Shown piece by piece: positions 16,209 to 24,778 of a stretch of 64,000 nt of DNA (its first letter is position 1; the number at the start of each line of letters is the position of its first letter). The stretch comes from Streptomyces sp. NBC_00425 (GTDB taxonomy: Bacteria > Actinomycetota > Actinomycetes > Streptomycetales > Streptomycetaceae). The position numbers were made by a program, and so were the translations under genes. The notes under the pieces were generated by a model. It was not told the DNA's origin and did not search any database. It saw only the letters and a list, made by a program, of their open reading frames with translations. The DNA lies in NCBI RefSeq assembly GCF_036030735.1, contig NZ_CP107928.1, positions 3,906,001 through 3,970,000 of the forward strand. The letters are read 5' to 3'.

Positions 16209-17483
16209 ATGACGTCGACCGCCACCCCGAGGTTCTCCGTCTTCACCCCCAGCCACCGAACCCGATTCCTCGACGAGTGCCTGGCGACCCTGCAGGCGCA
16301 GACCTGTCCGGACTGGGAGTGGATCGTCCTGCTCAACAACGGCGCCCGCTGGCGGCCGGAGCGCCCCGACGACCGGGTCCGGATCGAGATCGCGGACCAC
16401 GTCACCGGCGTCGGAGCGGCGAAGCGCAGGGCCTGTGAACTGGCCCGCGGCGAGATCCTGGTGGAACTCGACCATGACGACCTGCTGGCGAAGGCGTGCC
16501 TGGCGGAGCTCGGCAAGGCCTTCGACGAGCACCCCGACGCCGTCTTCGTGTACAGCAACACCGCGCAGATCACCGAGGACGGGAAACGGGACGACAGCCG
16601 TTTCAACGAGTCGCACGGCTGGCACTACGAGGACGTGCGCGTCGACGGCCGCAACCTGCTGCAGGTCAGGGCGATGGCGCCGACCCCGCACAACATCGCG
16701 TACATCTGGTACGCGCCCAACCACGTGCGGGCGTTCCGCAGGGACGCCTATGTGACGGCCGGCGGGTACGACGCCTCCCGCTCGGTCCTGGACGACCAGG
16801 ACCTGATGTGCCGTCTGTTCCACGTCGGCGACTTCCACCACATCCCCCGCTGTCTGTACCTGCAGCGGATGCACCCGGCGAACACCCAGCGCGACCCGGA
16901 GACCAACGCGCACATCCAGAGCGAGACGGTCGCCCTGTACGACAAGTACATCGAGGCCAACGCCCTCGCCTGGACGTACCGCAGGGGACTGCTCGCGCTC
17001 GACCTCGGAGCGGCGCACCGCAAGCCGCCCGGTTACCTGGGCGTGGACCAGTACCCGGGCGAGGGCGTCGACATCGTCGCGACCCTGCCCGGCAGGCTGG
17101 ACCTGCCCGACGACTCCGTCGGTCTGATGCGGGCCGTGGACTTCCTGGAGCACGTGCCGGCGAAGATTCCCCTGATCAACGAGCTGTACCGGCTGTTGGC
17201 GCCCGGTGGCATGCTCCTCAGCACGACCCCCAGCTCCGACGGCCGTGGCGCGTACCAGGACCCGACCCACGTCGCGTACTACAACGAGAACTCCTTCTGG
17301 TACTACACGGACGACCAGTACCGCGCCTTCGTGCCCGAGATCGAGGCCAGGTTCCAGAGTTCCCGGCTGACGACCTGTTTCCCGTCCCAGTGGCACTCCG
17401 AGAAGAACATCTCCTACGTGATCGCCAACCTCATCTCGGTGAAGGACGGCGCCGAGCGGTGCGGCGGCCCGCTGCTGGTGTAG
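16209..17483 (+). CDS. bifunctional family-2 glycosyltransferase and SAM methyltransferase-like protein
   Basis: 424 residues with two domains. Residues about 5-250 are a GT-A fold family-2 glycosyltransferase: FSVFTPSHRTRFLDECLATL, the acidic metal/nucleotide-sugar motif VELDHDD, and GGYDASRSVLDDQDLMCRL. Residues about 265-415 resemble a class I methyltransferase (LDLGAAHRKPPGYLGVDQY, MRAVDFLEHVPAKIPLINEL, LLAPGGMLLSTTPS), though the glycine-rich loop is short. ATG 16209 has AGGGAG upstream. It lies convergent to the dTDP-rhamnose genes and may help build the same glycan; dTDP-rhamnose as donor is a guess from location. Confidence 0.83.
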   Translation: MTSTATPRFSVFTPSHRTRFLDECLATLQAQTCPDWEWIVLLNNGARWRPERPDDRVRIEIADHVTGVGAAKRRACELARGEILVELDHDDLLAKACLAELGKAFDEHPDAVFVYSNTAQITEDGKRDDSRFNESHGWHYEDVRVDGRNLLQVRAMAPTPHNIAYIWYAPNHVRAFRRDAYVTAGGYDASRSVLDDQDLMCRLFHVGDFHHIPRCLYLQRMHPANTQRDPETNAHIQSETVALYDKYIEANALAWTYRRGLLALDLGAAHRKPPGYLGVDQYPGEGVDIVATLPGRLDLPDDSVGLMRAVDFLEHVPAKIPLINELYRLLAPGGMLLSTTPSSDGRGAYQDPTHVAYYNENSFWYYTDDQYRAFVPEIEARFQSSRLTTCFPSQWHSEKNISYVIANLISVKDGAERCGGPLLV

Positions 17484-17509
17484 GTCCTGCGCGGCCTCGG
17501 GCCGCCGCG

Positions 17510-17555
17510 CGCGAGACGCCCCGCGGGACGCACGGGTCCCGCGGGGCGTCTCGCG
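17510..17555. terminator. bidirectional terminator, 20-bp perfect stem
   Basis: CGCGAGACGCCCCGCGGGAC and its exact complement flank a 6-nt loop. It lies between the stops of the convergent glycosyltransferase and rfbD genes (27 nt after the first, 6 nt after the second) and should end transcription from both sides. Confidence 0.9.
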
Positions 17556-17560
17556 TCGGT

Positions 17561-18469
17561 TCAGGGCCGTCGCGTCGTGCGGGCCGCGGCGGCCAGTGCG
17601 GCGAAGGCGGGCAGCCTCACGGCCGAGGCCAACTGGTCGTCCCACGGGGGAAGGGGCGCCAGACCGGCCCGCAGCCAGCCGCCGTGGCCGAGCACGCCGA
17701 ACGCCGGGCGCGCGGCCGGCCGGGGGAACTTCTCCGAGCCGACGGGGCGGATCCGCTCGGGATCGAGACCGCTGAGCCGGAACGCGTCGCGCGCCAGGCC
17801 GCACCAGGTGGTGCGGCCCGCCGACGTGCCGTGGTAGATGCCCGCCGGGGCCCGGCCCGTGAGCGCGGCGCGCCCGAGGGCGGCCAACTGCCGGGCGAGC
17901 GCCCGGGTCCAGGTCGGCTGACCGTGTTGGTCGGCGACCACGTCCAGGGTCTCGCGGCGGGCGGCGAGTCCGAGCACGGTGGCCACGAAGTTGGGACCGT
18001 GCTCGCCGTAGAGCCAGGCGGTGCGGACGACGTAGCCGGTGTCCGGCAGCAGCTCGACGACGGCCCGCTCGCCCGCCAGTTTGCTCCGCCCGTACGCGTT
18101 GACGGGGCCCGTCGGCGCGTCCTCGGGGTAGGGGCCGCGGGCGTCGCCCGGGAAGACGTAGTCGGTCGACAGGTGCAGCAGGATGGCGCCGCCGTCCGCG
18201 CAGGCGCCGGCCAGGTGGCGGACGCCCGTGCCGTTCACGGCGGTGGCGGCCGCCTCGGACCGCTCGGCGCCGTCGACGTCCGTCCAGGCGGCGCAGTTCA
18301 CGACCACGGCGTGGCCGGGGACGGCCGCACGCACGGCGTCCGGGTCGGTGATGTCGAGCCGGTCGCGGCCGAGGCCCGTCACCACGGCGTCCGGATCGGC
18401 GGCGAGCTCGGCCAGCACGTCCCGGCCGAGGAGCCCGTGGGCGCCGGTGACCAGCCACCTCGTGGTCAT
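17561..18469 (-). CDS. rfbD: dTDP-4-dehydrorhamnose reductase
   Basis: 302 residues, a short-chain dehydrogenase/reductase that makes dTDP-L-rhamnose in the last step of the pathway. NAD(P) motif TGAHGLLG at the N terminus, VVNCAAWTDVDGAE, the STDYVFPGD strand and the catalytic YGRSK. The ATG at 18469 overlaps the rfbB stop by 4 nt, so the two are coupled. From family knowledge it uses NADPH and acts after RfbC. The C terminus (HGGWLRAGLAPLPPWDDQL) is the usual substrate-domain end. Confidence 0.95.
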   Translation of the reverse strand: MTTRWLVTGAHGLLGRDVLAELAADPDAVVTGLGRDRLDITDPDAVRAAVPGHAVVVNCAAWTDVDGAERSEAAATAVNGTGVRHLAGACADGGAILLHLSTDYVFPGDARGPYPEDAPTGPVNAYGRSKLAGERAVVELLPDTGYVVRTAWLYGEHGPNFVATVLGLAARRETLDVVADQHGQPTWTRALARQLAALGRAALTGRAPAGIYHGTSAGRTTWCGLARDAFRLSGLDPERIRPVGSEKFPRPAARPAFGVLGHGGWLRAGLAPLPPWDDQLASAVRLPAFAALAAAARTTRRP

Positions 18470-19440
18470 CGCGGTGCGGCCCTCTCCTTCAGCGGCTCCC
18501 ACCACGAGCGGTGGGCGCGGTACCAGGCGACCGTGTCCGCCAGCCCCTCCGTCAAGGGCGTCTGCGGGGCGTAGCCGAGTTCTTCGCGGATCCTGCTGTC
18601 GTCCAGCGAGTAGCGCAGATCGTGCCCCTTGCGGTCGGGTACGTGCTCGACCCGGTCCCAGTCCGCGCCGAGGGCGTCCAGCAGCAGACCCGTGAGCTTG
18701 TGGTTGCTCAGCTCGACGCCTCCGCCGATGTGGTAGACCTCCCCCGCCCGGCCGCCGCGCAGGACCAGGTCGATGCCCCGGCAGTGGTCGGAGACGTGCA
18801 GCCAGTCGCGGACGTTGCGGCCGTCCCCGTACAGGGGGACCGGCTTCCCGTCGAGCAGGTGGGTGACGAAGAGCGGAACGACCTTCTCGGGGAACTGGTA
18901 CGGCCCGTAGTTGTTGGTGCAGCGGGTGACCACGACGTCCAGTCCGTGGGTGCGGTGGTGGGCGAGGGCCAGCAGGTCCGCGCCGGCCTTCGAGGCGGAG
19001 TACGGGGAGTTCGGGGCCAGAGGATGGCTCTCGGTCCACGACCCTTCGCCGATCGAGCCGTACACCTCGTCCGTGGACACCTGGACGAAGCGGCCGACGC
19101 CGTGCCGGAGCGCCGCGTCGAGCAGCACCTGTGTGCCCAGCACATTGGTGCGGACGAACGGACCGGCCCCCTCGATCGACCGGTCGACGTGCGACTCGGC
19201 GGCGAAGTGCACCACCGCGTCCTGACCCGCCATCACCTGGTCGACCACGTCCGGGTCGCAGATGTCGCCCCGCACGAAGGCGTAGCCGGGGGCTTTCGCC
19301 ACCGACGCCAGATTCGCCTCGACCCCTGAGTAGGTGAGCTTGTCGAGGACGGTGACGCGTGCCGCGGGATCCGCTCTCAACCGCTGCCGGACGTATTCGG
19401 AACCGATGAATCCGGCACCGCCGGTCACCAGGACGCGCAT
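18466..19440 (-). CDS. rfbB: dTDP-glucose 4,6-dehydratase
   Basis: 324 residues, an extended SDR that converts dTDP-glucose to dTDP-4-keto-6-deoxyglucose with a bound NAD+. Visible motifs: TGGAGFIGSEYVR (nucleotide), HFAAESHVDRSI, the active-site STDEVYGS (Asp/Glu pair) and YSASK, and VTRCTNNYGPYQFPEK. GGAGAG just upstream supports ATG 19440; an upstream in-frame ATG would add a leader with no family match. Coupled to rfbD by an ATGA overlap. Separated from rfbA and rfbC by the collagen-like gene, so it probably has its own promoter in the 165-bp gap before it. Confidence 0.96.
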   Translation of the reverse strand: MRVLVTGGAGFIGSEYVRQRLRADPAARVTVLDKLTYSGVEANLASVAKAPGYAFVRGDICDPDVVDQVMAGQDAVVHFAAESHVDRSIEGAGPFVRTNVLGTQVLLDAALRHGVGRFVQVSTDEVYGSIGEGSWTESHPLAPNSPYSASKAGADLLALAHHRTHGLDVVVTRCTNNYGPYQFPEKVVPLFVTHLLDGKPVPLYGDGRNVRDWLHVSDHCRGIDLVLRGGRAGEVYHIGGGVELSNHKLTGLLLDALGADWDRVEHVPDRKGHDLRYSLDDSRIREELGYAPQTPLTEGLADTVAWYRAHRSWWEPLKERAAPR

Positions 19441-19565
19441 GGCTCTCCGAGTTCTCTCGCTGCCCGGTGCTCGGCACCGGGTCGGCCGGTCGGACGGGTC
19501 TTCGTGCGGCGGCGCCCTCCGAAGCCGAAGCCTCGAAGGGCGCGCCGCGCAGGTCCGTTGAGACG

Positions 19566-19593
19566 GGCGGTGCGGTACCGGTAGCGCACCGCC
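19566..19593 (-). terminator. hairpin terminator of the collagen-like gene
   Basis: 9-bp arms GGCGGTGCG and CGCACCGCC with a 10-nt loop, beginning 12 nt beyond the collagen-like gene's stop. It would separate that gene from rfbBD. Confidence 0.7.
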
Positions 19594-19605
19594 GCTCACG
19601 GAGAT

Positions 19606-20670
19606 CTACGGTGCTACGTCGGCGCAGACCACGAAGACCTGGATGGGGTTGTTGCCGGTGACGCCGGCCTGCCATCCCGTGGGGGGCGACGTGGTCGTGC
19701 CGCCGGTCGGGGAGTTGTCCCGAAGGCTGCCGAGGCCGGGCAGCACCACTCCGCCGCCGGTGGCCACGTCACCGAGATCGCAGACGACGGTCGCTGCCGT
19801 TCCGCCCTGGGTTCCCGGGTTCGTCACGGTCTTGACGTACAGGTTGCTGCCGACGCCGCCCTGGGCGCCCTGGTTGCCCTGGAACCCCTGGTTGCCCTGG
19901 AACCCCTGGGTACCCTGCGTGCCGTCAGCACCGGGGTCACCCTGGAAACCCTGATTGCCCTGGAAACCCTGGTTGCCCTGGAACCCCTGGTTGCCCTGGA
20001 ACCCCTGGGTACCCTGCGTGCCGTCAGCACCGGCGTCGCCCTGGAAACCCTGATTGCCCTGGAAACCCTGATTGCCCTGGAACCCCTGGGTACCCTGCGT
20101 GCCGTCAGCACCGGCGTCGCCCTGGAAACCCTGATTGCCCTGGACGCCCTGGGTACCCTGCGTGCCCTGGAACCCCTGGGTGCCCTGCGCGCCGTCGGCT
20201 CCGTCGGCGCCGTCAGCACCGTCGGCTCCCTGGAAGCCCTGCGGTCCTTGCGGGCCCTGCGGGCCGGGCTTCCCGGGCTTCCCGGGCTTGCCCGGCTTAC
20301 CCGGCTTACCCGGCTTACCGGGCTTGCCCTCATGGCCCTGGGGGCCGCGCGGCCCCCTGGGGCCGGCGTGGTCACGGCCGCTGTGGTGCTTGTCCTTGTC
20401 CTTGTCCTTGTCTGCGACGGACCTCGTGGCACGGTCGGGCACCACCGCCGCCTGGCCCTCGGCGCCGGCCCTGCGGATCGCGTCGGCGATGGCCACGGAG
20501 GGGTGCTCGATCGGGCGCAGCCGCACCACGGATCTGTCGGCGTCGGGCCGGCTCGCCGCGTCGGCGACGGCCACGGCGCTCGGGACGACGCTGAGCGCCA
20601 CGGCGACCGCGCCCGCCGAGACGAGCGTGGCGGATTTCAGGCGCGAGATTCGGATCGTTCTACGGTTCAA
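19606..20670 (-). CDS. secreted collagen-like Gly-X-Y repeat protein
   Basis: About 354 residues. Signal peptide (RRTIRISRLKSATLVSAGAVAVALSVVPSAVAVADA), a charged linker with a DKDKDKDK run, then 56 uninterrupted Gly-X-Y triplets. The array opens with GPR/GPQ and seven GKP, then Gln-rich triplets (GFQ, GNQ, GTQ) with GAD/GDA blocks. A C-terminal domain of about 75 residues follows, with two Cys and a beta-rich look, plausibly for trimerisation. No LPxTG or membrane anchor. TTG 20670 is chosen because GAGGAAGG lies 5 nt before it and it gives a clean signal peptide; the ATG at 20742 has no ribosome site. Function unknown; surface or matrix protein by analogy with bacterial collagens. Confidence 0.88.
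   Translation of the reverse strand: MNRRTIRISRLKSATLVSAGAVAVALSVVPSAVAVADAASRPDADRSVVRLRPIEHPSVAIADAIRRAGAEGQAAVVPDRATRSVADKDKDKDKHHSGRDHAGPRGPRGPQGHEGKPGKPGKPGKPGKPGKPGKPGPQGPQGPQGFQGADGADGADGADGAQGTQGFQGTQGTQGVQGNQGFQGDAGADGTQGTQGFQGNQGFQGNQGFQGDAGADGTQGTQGFQGNQGFQGNQGFQGNQGFQGDPGADGTQGTQGFQGNQGFQGNQGAQGGVGSNLYVKTVTNPGTQGGTAATVVCDLGDVATGGGVVLPGLGSLRDNSPTGGTTTSPPTGWQAGVTGNNPIQVFVVCADVAP
19861..20364. repeat. Gly-X-Y coding repeat array
   Basis: 504 bp encoding 56 Gly-X-Y triplets. The left two thirds is built from nearly identical 27- to 45-bp blocks (GTQ-GTQ-GFQ-(GNQ-GFQ)n-GDA/P-GAD) that recur about three times with variable n, which points to recent unequal recombination. Copy number is likely to vary between strains and to be misassembled from short reads. 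Confidence 0.9.
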
Positions 20671-20775
20671 GTGAACCTTCCTCACGATGGGGAGGGGATC
20701 AGACAGCAAGCGCGCACTGAGTGAGTTCCATGCCGCTCGCATGCCACTTCACCTACGGTCACGAACAACGAGCAC

Positions 20776-20799
20776 ATTCTTCACCTTTTGTGAAAGAAT
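20776..20799. promoter_or_regulatory. imperfect palindrome in the A+T-rich promoter of the collagen-like gene
   Basis: ATTCTTCAC, five bases, GTGAAAGAAT: an inverted repeat with one bulged A, about 105 bp before the TTG start. The whole stretch 20750-20830 is unusually A+T rich for this window. Candidate operator or promoter; regulator unknown. The remaining 251-bp gap holds no gene. Confidence 0.4.
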
Positions 20800-20921
20800 T
20801 ATGAATGATCGTCCGATATTGTGGCTTCAGATCACCCGGACGGCACCCATGCCTTCGCCGCTGCCTCACCATTCCGCCGAAAGGGTGGAATTCACCGAAC
20901 GACAGCGCCACGGCAGCCTTG

Positions 20922-21521
20922 CTAAGCGTCGCTGCCGAGAATTCCGCGAAACGCGAGGCAGTCCTCGAACGACGGCAGCAGACCCTGCCGCTCCGCCTGC
21001 TCCAGCGTGGGCGCGGCCGCGTCCTTGTCCGAAAGGAGCGGCACGAGATCGTCGGGCCAGGCGATGGCCAGTGCCGGGTCCAGCGGATGGATTCCGAACT
21101 CTCGCCTCGGCGCATATCCCCGCGAACACAGATAGACGACGGTGGAGTCGTCCTCCAGCGCCATGAAGGCGTGCCCCAGCCCTTCCGAGAGATAGACGCA
21201 GCGGTGCGTCGTGTCGTCGAGCCGGACCGCCTCCCACGTCCCGAAGCCCGGGGAGCCGACGCGGATGTCGACCACCACGTCGAGGACGGCGCCGCTGACA
21301 CAGGTGACGTACTTCGCCTGCCCCGGCGGGACCGCCGCGCAGTGGATGCCGCGAAGCGTCCCGCGCACGGAGCGGGAGCAGTTGGCCTGCTCGAGCCGGA
21401 GCCCCTGGCCGACGACGTCCTGGAACACGCCGGCCTGGAACCACTCGTGGAACCGGCCCCGGTCGTCCGTGAACACCGTCGGCGTGTCCACCCACGCCCC
21501 TTCGATGCCGAGCGGTCTCAC
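20922..21521 (-). CDS. rfbC: dTDP-4-dehydrorhamnose 3,5-epimerase
   Basis: 199 residues of the RmlC cupin family. Conserved strands [31 protein letters not shown] (the catalytic His region), [31 protein letters not shown] and [15 protein letters not shown] are in order. It epimerises C3 and C5 of dTDP-4-keto-6-deoxyglucose. The ATG at 21521 overlaps the rfbA stop by 4 nt. GIHCA replaces the commoner GLHFQ, closer to antibiotic-sugar epimerases, but the surrounding rfbABD set argues for rhamnose. Confidence 0.93.
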   Translation of the reverse strand: MRPLGIEGAWVDTPTVFTDDRGRFHEWFQAGVFQDVVGQGLRLEQANCSRSVRGTLRGIHCAAVPPGQAKYVTCVSGAVLDVVVDIRVGSPGFGTWEAVRLDDTTHRCVYLSEGLGHAFMALEDDSTVVYLCSRGYAPRREFGIHPLDPALAIAWPDDLVPLLSDKDAAAPTLEQAERQGLLPSFEDCLAFRGILGSDA

Positions 21522-22465
21522 GCGACCGCCTCCTTCCGGCCGCTCAGCCCGTTCGCGTCACACAGGGGACGTCCGCCCGGCGCAGGCGTGACGACGTGCC
21601 GGGAGTCCTCCAGCAGGCCCAGCAGATACTGGCCGTATCCGCTCTTCAGGAGCGGCCGGGCCAGCTCGCGGAGCCGGTCGTCGTCGACCAGGCCGGCCCG
21701 CCAGACCGCCTCCTCGAGACAGCCGATCTTGAATCCCTGACGCTCCTCGATCACCCGGACGAACTCCGAGGCCTGGACCATGGAGCTGAAGGTCCCGGTG
21801 TCGAGCCACGCCGTGCCCCGGTCGAGCCGGGTGACCTGCAGCGCCCCGGCCTCCAGATAGACGCGGTTGAGGTCGGTGATCTCCAACTCGCCGCGGGCGC
21901 TGGGCCGCAGGCCACGGGCGATGTCCACGGCACGGTTGTCGTAGAAGTACAGTCCGGGCACGGCGTACCGGGATCTCGGCCGGGCCGGCTTCTCCTCGAT
22001 GGACACCGCCCTGCCCGTTTCGTCGAACTCCACGACGCCGTACGCCGAGGGGTCGGCGACCTGGTAGGCGAATACCCGGCCGCCCTCCAGATCGCCGTGC
22101 AGGGCCAGCCGGGTACCGAGGCCGCTTCCATGGAAGATGTTGTCGCCCAGAATCAGAGCGACGGATTGTTCGCCGATGAAGTCGGCCCCGAGCAGGAAAG
22201 CCTGGGCGATGCCTTCCGGGCGTTTCTGTTCCGTGTATTGCAGCCGCAGACCCAGTTCACTGCCGTCGCCGAGCAACCTGCTGAACTGACCCTGGTCTTC
22301 GGGAGTGGTGATGACGAGAATGTCCTGGACGCCTGCCATGACGAGCGTGGAAAGCGGATAGTAAATCATCGGTTTGTCGAAGACCGGCAGCAGTTGCTTC
22401 GACACCGAGCGGGTCAACGGCCAAAGTCGCGAGCCGGTGCCTCCGGCCAACAGGATTCCGCGCAC
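21518..22465 (-). CDS. rfbA: glucose-1-phosphate thymidylyltransferase
   Basis: 315 residues, somewhat longer than the usual 290-295 because of a C-terminal extension after YGQYLLGLL. It makes dTDP-glucose from dTTP and glucose-1-phosphate, the first step to dTDP-L-rhamnose. Nucleotidyltransferase signature [14 protein letters not shown], then [37 protein letters not shown] and [10 protein letters not shown]. No ATG fits; GTG 22465 starts exactly at the family N terminus (RGILLAGG). First gene of the rfbA-rfbC pair, insulated from pckG by the hairpin at 22526-22563. Confidence 0.95.
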   Translation of the reverse strand: MRGILLAGGTGSRLWPLTRSVSKQLLPVFDKPMIYYPLSTLVMAGVQDILVITTPEDQGQFSRLLGDGSELGLRLQYTEQKRPEGIAQAFLLGADFIGEQSVALILGDNIFHGSGLGTRLALHGDLEGGRVFAYQVADPSAYGVVEFDETGRAVSIEEKPARPRSRYAVPGLYFYDNRAVDIARGLRPSARGELEITDLNRVYLEAGALQVTRLDRGTAWLDTGTFSSMVQASEFVRVIEERQGFKIGCLEEAVWRAGLVDDDRLRELARPLLKSGYGQYLLGLLEDSRHVVTPAPGGRPLCDANGLSGRKEAVA

Positions 22466-22525
22466 GGCATCACCATAGGCCGACCGGACAGGAATACCGG
22501 GGGAGAAACACCACCCCACGACACC

Positions 22526-22563
22526 ACACCCCCACGACAGACGCAGGACTGTCGTGGGGGTGT
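22526..22563 (-). terminator. terminator of pckG
   Basis: 15-bp perfect arms beginning ACACCCCCACGACAG with an 8-nt loop, about 76 nt beyond the pckG stop and 60 nt before rfbA. It separates the two transcription units. Confidence 0.85.
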
Positions 22564-22639
22564 CCGGTGCAGCACCGCGGCCGGTCGTGACGATCGCTGG
22601 TCAGGGCATCCCCAAACCGGCCGCGGAGTCGTCGGCGGG

Positions 22640-24463
22640 TCAGCCCAGGCGCTTCACCAGCGCGCGGTACTCGTCCCACAGTTCCTTCGGGGTGTGGTCG
22701 CCGAAGGTGTTGAGGTGCTCGGGGACCAGGGCGGCCTCCTCGCGCCAGATCTCCTTGTCGACGGTGAGCAGGAAGTCGAGGTCCTCGTCGTCGAGTTCGA
22801 GGCCCTTGGTGTCGAGGGCCTCCTTCGTCGGCAGGATGCCGATCGGGGTCTCGACGCCCTCGGCGTGGCCGTCCAGACGCTCCACGATCCACTTCAGGAC
22901 GCGGCTGTTCTCACCGAAGCCGGGCCAGACGAACTGGCCCTCGTCGTTCTTGCGGAACCAGTTGACGTAGTAGATCTTCGGGAGTTTCGCCTGGTCCTTG
23001 CCCTTGGCGACGTCGACCCAGTGGCCCATGTAGTCGCCCATGTTGTAGCCGCAGAACGGGAGCATGGCGAACGGGTCCCGGCGCAGCTCGCCGACCTTGC
23101 CCTCGGCGGCGGCGGTCTTCTCGCTCGCCACGTTCGCGCCGAGGAAGACACCGTGGTTCCAGTCGAAGGACTCGGTCACCAGCGGGACCGCGCTCGCGCG
23201 GCGGCCGCCGAAGAGGATCGCCGAGATCGGCACGCCCCTCGGGTCCTCCCACTCGGGCGCGATGATCGGGCACTGCGCGGCGGGCGTGGTGAAACGGGCG
23301 TTGGGGTGGGCGGCCGGGACGCCGGACTGCGGGGTCCAGTCGTTGCCCTTCCAGTCGGTGAGGTGCTCCGGGGTCTCCTCCGTCATCCCCTCCCACCAGA
23401 CGTCGCCGTCCTCGGTGAGGGCGACGTTGGTGAAGACCGAGTTGCCCCACAGCGTCTTCATCGCGTTGGCGTTGGTGTGCTCGCCGGTGCCGGGCGCGAC
23501 GCCGAAGAAGCCGGCCTCGGGGTTGATGGCGTACAGCCGGCCGTCCTCGCCGAAGCGCATCCAGGCGATGTCGTCGCCGATCGTCTCGACCGTCCAGCCG
23601 GAGACGGTGGGCTCCAGCATGGCGAGGTTGGTCTTGCCGCAGGCGCTCGGGAAGGCGGCGGCGACGTACTTGGACTCGCCCCGCGGCGGGGTGAGCTTGA
23701 GGATCAGCATGTGCTCGGCCAGCCAGCCCTCGTCGCGGGCCATGACGGAGGCGATGCGCAGGGCGTAGCACTTCTTGCCGAGCAGCGCGTTGCCGCCGTA
23801 GCCGGAGCCGTAGGACCAGATCTCGCGACTCTCGGGGAAGTGCGAGATGTACTTGGTCGAGTTGCAGGGCCACGGCACGTCGGCCTCGCCCTCGGCCAGC
23901 GGCGCTCCGAGCGTGTGCACGGCACGCACGAAGAAGCCGTCGGAGCCGAGCTCGTCCAGGACCGGCTGCCCCATGCGGGTCATGGTGCGCATGGACACGG
24001 CGACGTAGGCGGAGTCGGTGATCTCCACGCCGATCGCGGACAGCGGCGAGCCGAGCGGGCCCATGCAGAAGGGGACGACGTACATCGTGCGGCCGCGCAT
24101 CGAGCCGCGGAACAGGCCCTTCTCACCGGAGAAGATCTCCCGCATCTCCGCGGGGGCCTTCCAGTGGTTCGTGGGCCCCGCGTCCTCCTCCTTCTCGGAG
24201 CAGATGAAGGTGCGGTCCTCGACCCGGGCGACGTCGGTCGGGTCGGAGGCCGCGTAGTAGGAGTTGGGGCGCTTGACCGGGTCGAGTTTGCGGAACGTGC
24301 CCCGCTCGACGAGCTCCTCGCACAGTCGCTCGTACTCGGCCTCGGATCCGTCACACCAGACCACGTTGTCCGGCTGCGTCAGTTCGGCGATCTCGTTCAC
24401 CCAGGAGACGAGTTCCTGGTGCTGGGTGGGAATGACGGGGGAAGCCGCGATGTCGCGCGCCAC
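22640..24463 (-). CDS. pckG: phosphoenolpyruvate carboxykinase (GTP)
   Basis: 607 residues, the normal length of GTP-dependent PEPCK. It converts oxaloacetate and GTP to PEP, CO2 and GDP, the entry to gluconeogenesis. The P-loop with the reactive Cys is [12 protein letters not shown]; also [35 protein letters not shown] and [23 protein letters not shown] (GTP-site Phe/Asn region). GTG 24463 is chosen: TAGGAG lies 6-7 nt upstream and the product begins at the conserved [18 protein letters not shown]. Monocistronic, with a 315-bp upstream region shared with trhA and a strong terminator behind it. Confidence 0.97.
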   Translation of the reverse strand: MARDIAASPVIPTQHQELVSWVNEIAELTQPDNVVWCDGSEAEYERLCEELVERGTFRKLDPVKRPNSYYAASDPTDVARVEDRTFICSEKEEDAGPTNHWKAPAEMREIFSGEKGLFRGSMRGRTMYVVPFCMGPLGSPLSAIGVEITDSAYVAVSMRTMTRMGQPVLDELGSDGFFVRAVHTLGAPLAEGEADVPWPCNSTKYISHFPESREIWSYGSGYGGNALLGKKCYALRIASVMARDEGWLAEHMLILKLTPPRGESKYVAAAFPSACGKTNLAMLEPTVSGWTVETIGDDIAWMRFGEDGRLYAINPEAGFFGVAPGTGEHTNANAMKTLWGNSVFTNVALTEDGDVWWEGMTEETPEHLTDWKGNDWTPQSGVPAAHPNARFTTPAAQCPIIAPEWEDPRGVPISAILFGGRRASAVPLVTESFDWNHGVFLGANVASEKTAAAEGKVGELRRDPFAMLPFCGYNMGDYMGHWVDVAKGKDQAKLPKIYYVNWFRKNDEGQFVWPGFGENSRVLKWIVERLDGHAEGVETPIGILPTKEALDTKGLELDDEDLDFLLTVDKEIWREEAALVPEHLNTFGDHTPKELWDEYRALVKRLG

Positions 24464-24778
24464 GATTGCTCCTAAAAGAGGGATTTTTTGTTGGAGGCCC
24501 CGTGGGGGCTGCGACCCGGATGCTTCACGGTGATGAACCCTGGCGCTCATCCGGTGTCGACCGCACTCATTTGATCATCCGACTGTGATGCCCATATGTC
24601 CAGAGGGCCTCACAGGTGAGCGGAGTGAGGATGGCCACGTGTACCGACGTCACTTTGCGTTCCCATGACGTTCACGCGGTCGGCCGTTGACCCGGACCCC
24701 GTGAGACGATGACCACTCTTCGCCGCCGGGCATGTCGTACTGACGCGTAACTTACGGTTGCGTAGGTACGATCCCCCC
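24464..24778. other. 315-bp divergent promoter region of pckG and trhA
   Basis: No gene seen. It contains the promoters of pckG (leftward) and trhA (rightward). An A+T-rich patch about 24540-24605 probably carries the pckG promoter. The palindrome at 24749-24768 lies next to trhA. Confidence 0.5.
24749..24768. promoter_or_regulatory. candidate operator TACG-N4-CGTA upstream of trhA
   Basis: AACTTACGGTTGCGTAGGTA: inverted TACG/CGTA arms around GTTG, only 10-30 bp before the trhA start and therefore over the promoter or start region. Similar TACGG-CGTAGG motifs are, as I recall, bound by TetR-type regulators of lipid and membrane genes in actinobacteria; TrhA is a membrane-fluidity protein, so this fits. 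No regulator gene adjoins. Confidence 0.45.

Noticed and set aside
15957..18458. Long open frame opposite the glycosyltransferase and through rfbD
   Set aside because: No start with a ribosome site and no family motif; it is explained by codon bias of the real genes.
19861..20364. CRISPR-like array
   Set aside because: The repeats are not separated by unique spacers. They encode perfect Gly-X-Y triplets in one frame of a secreted protein, and no cas gene is present.
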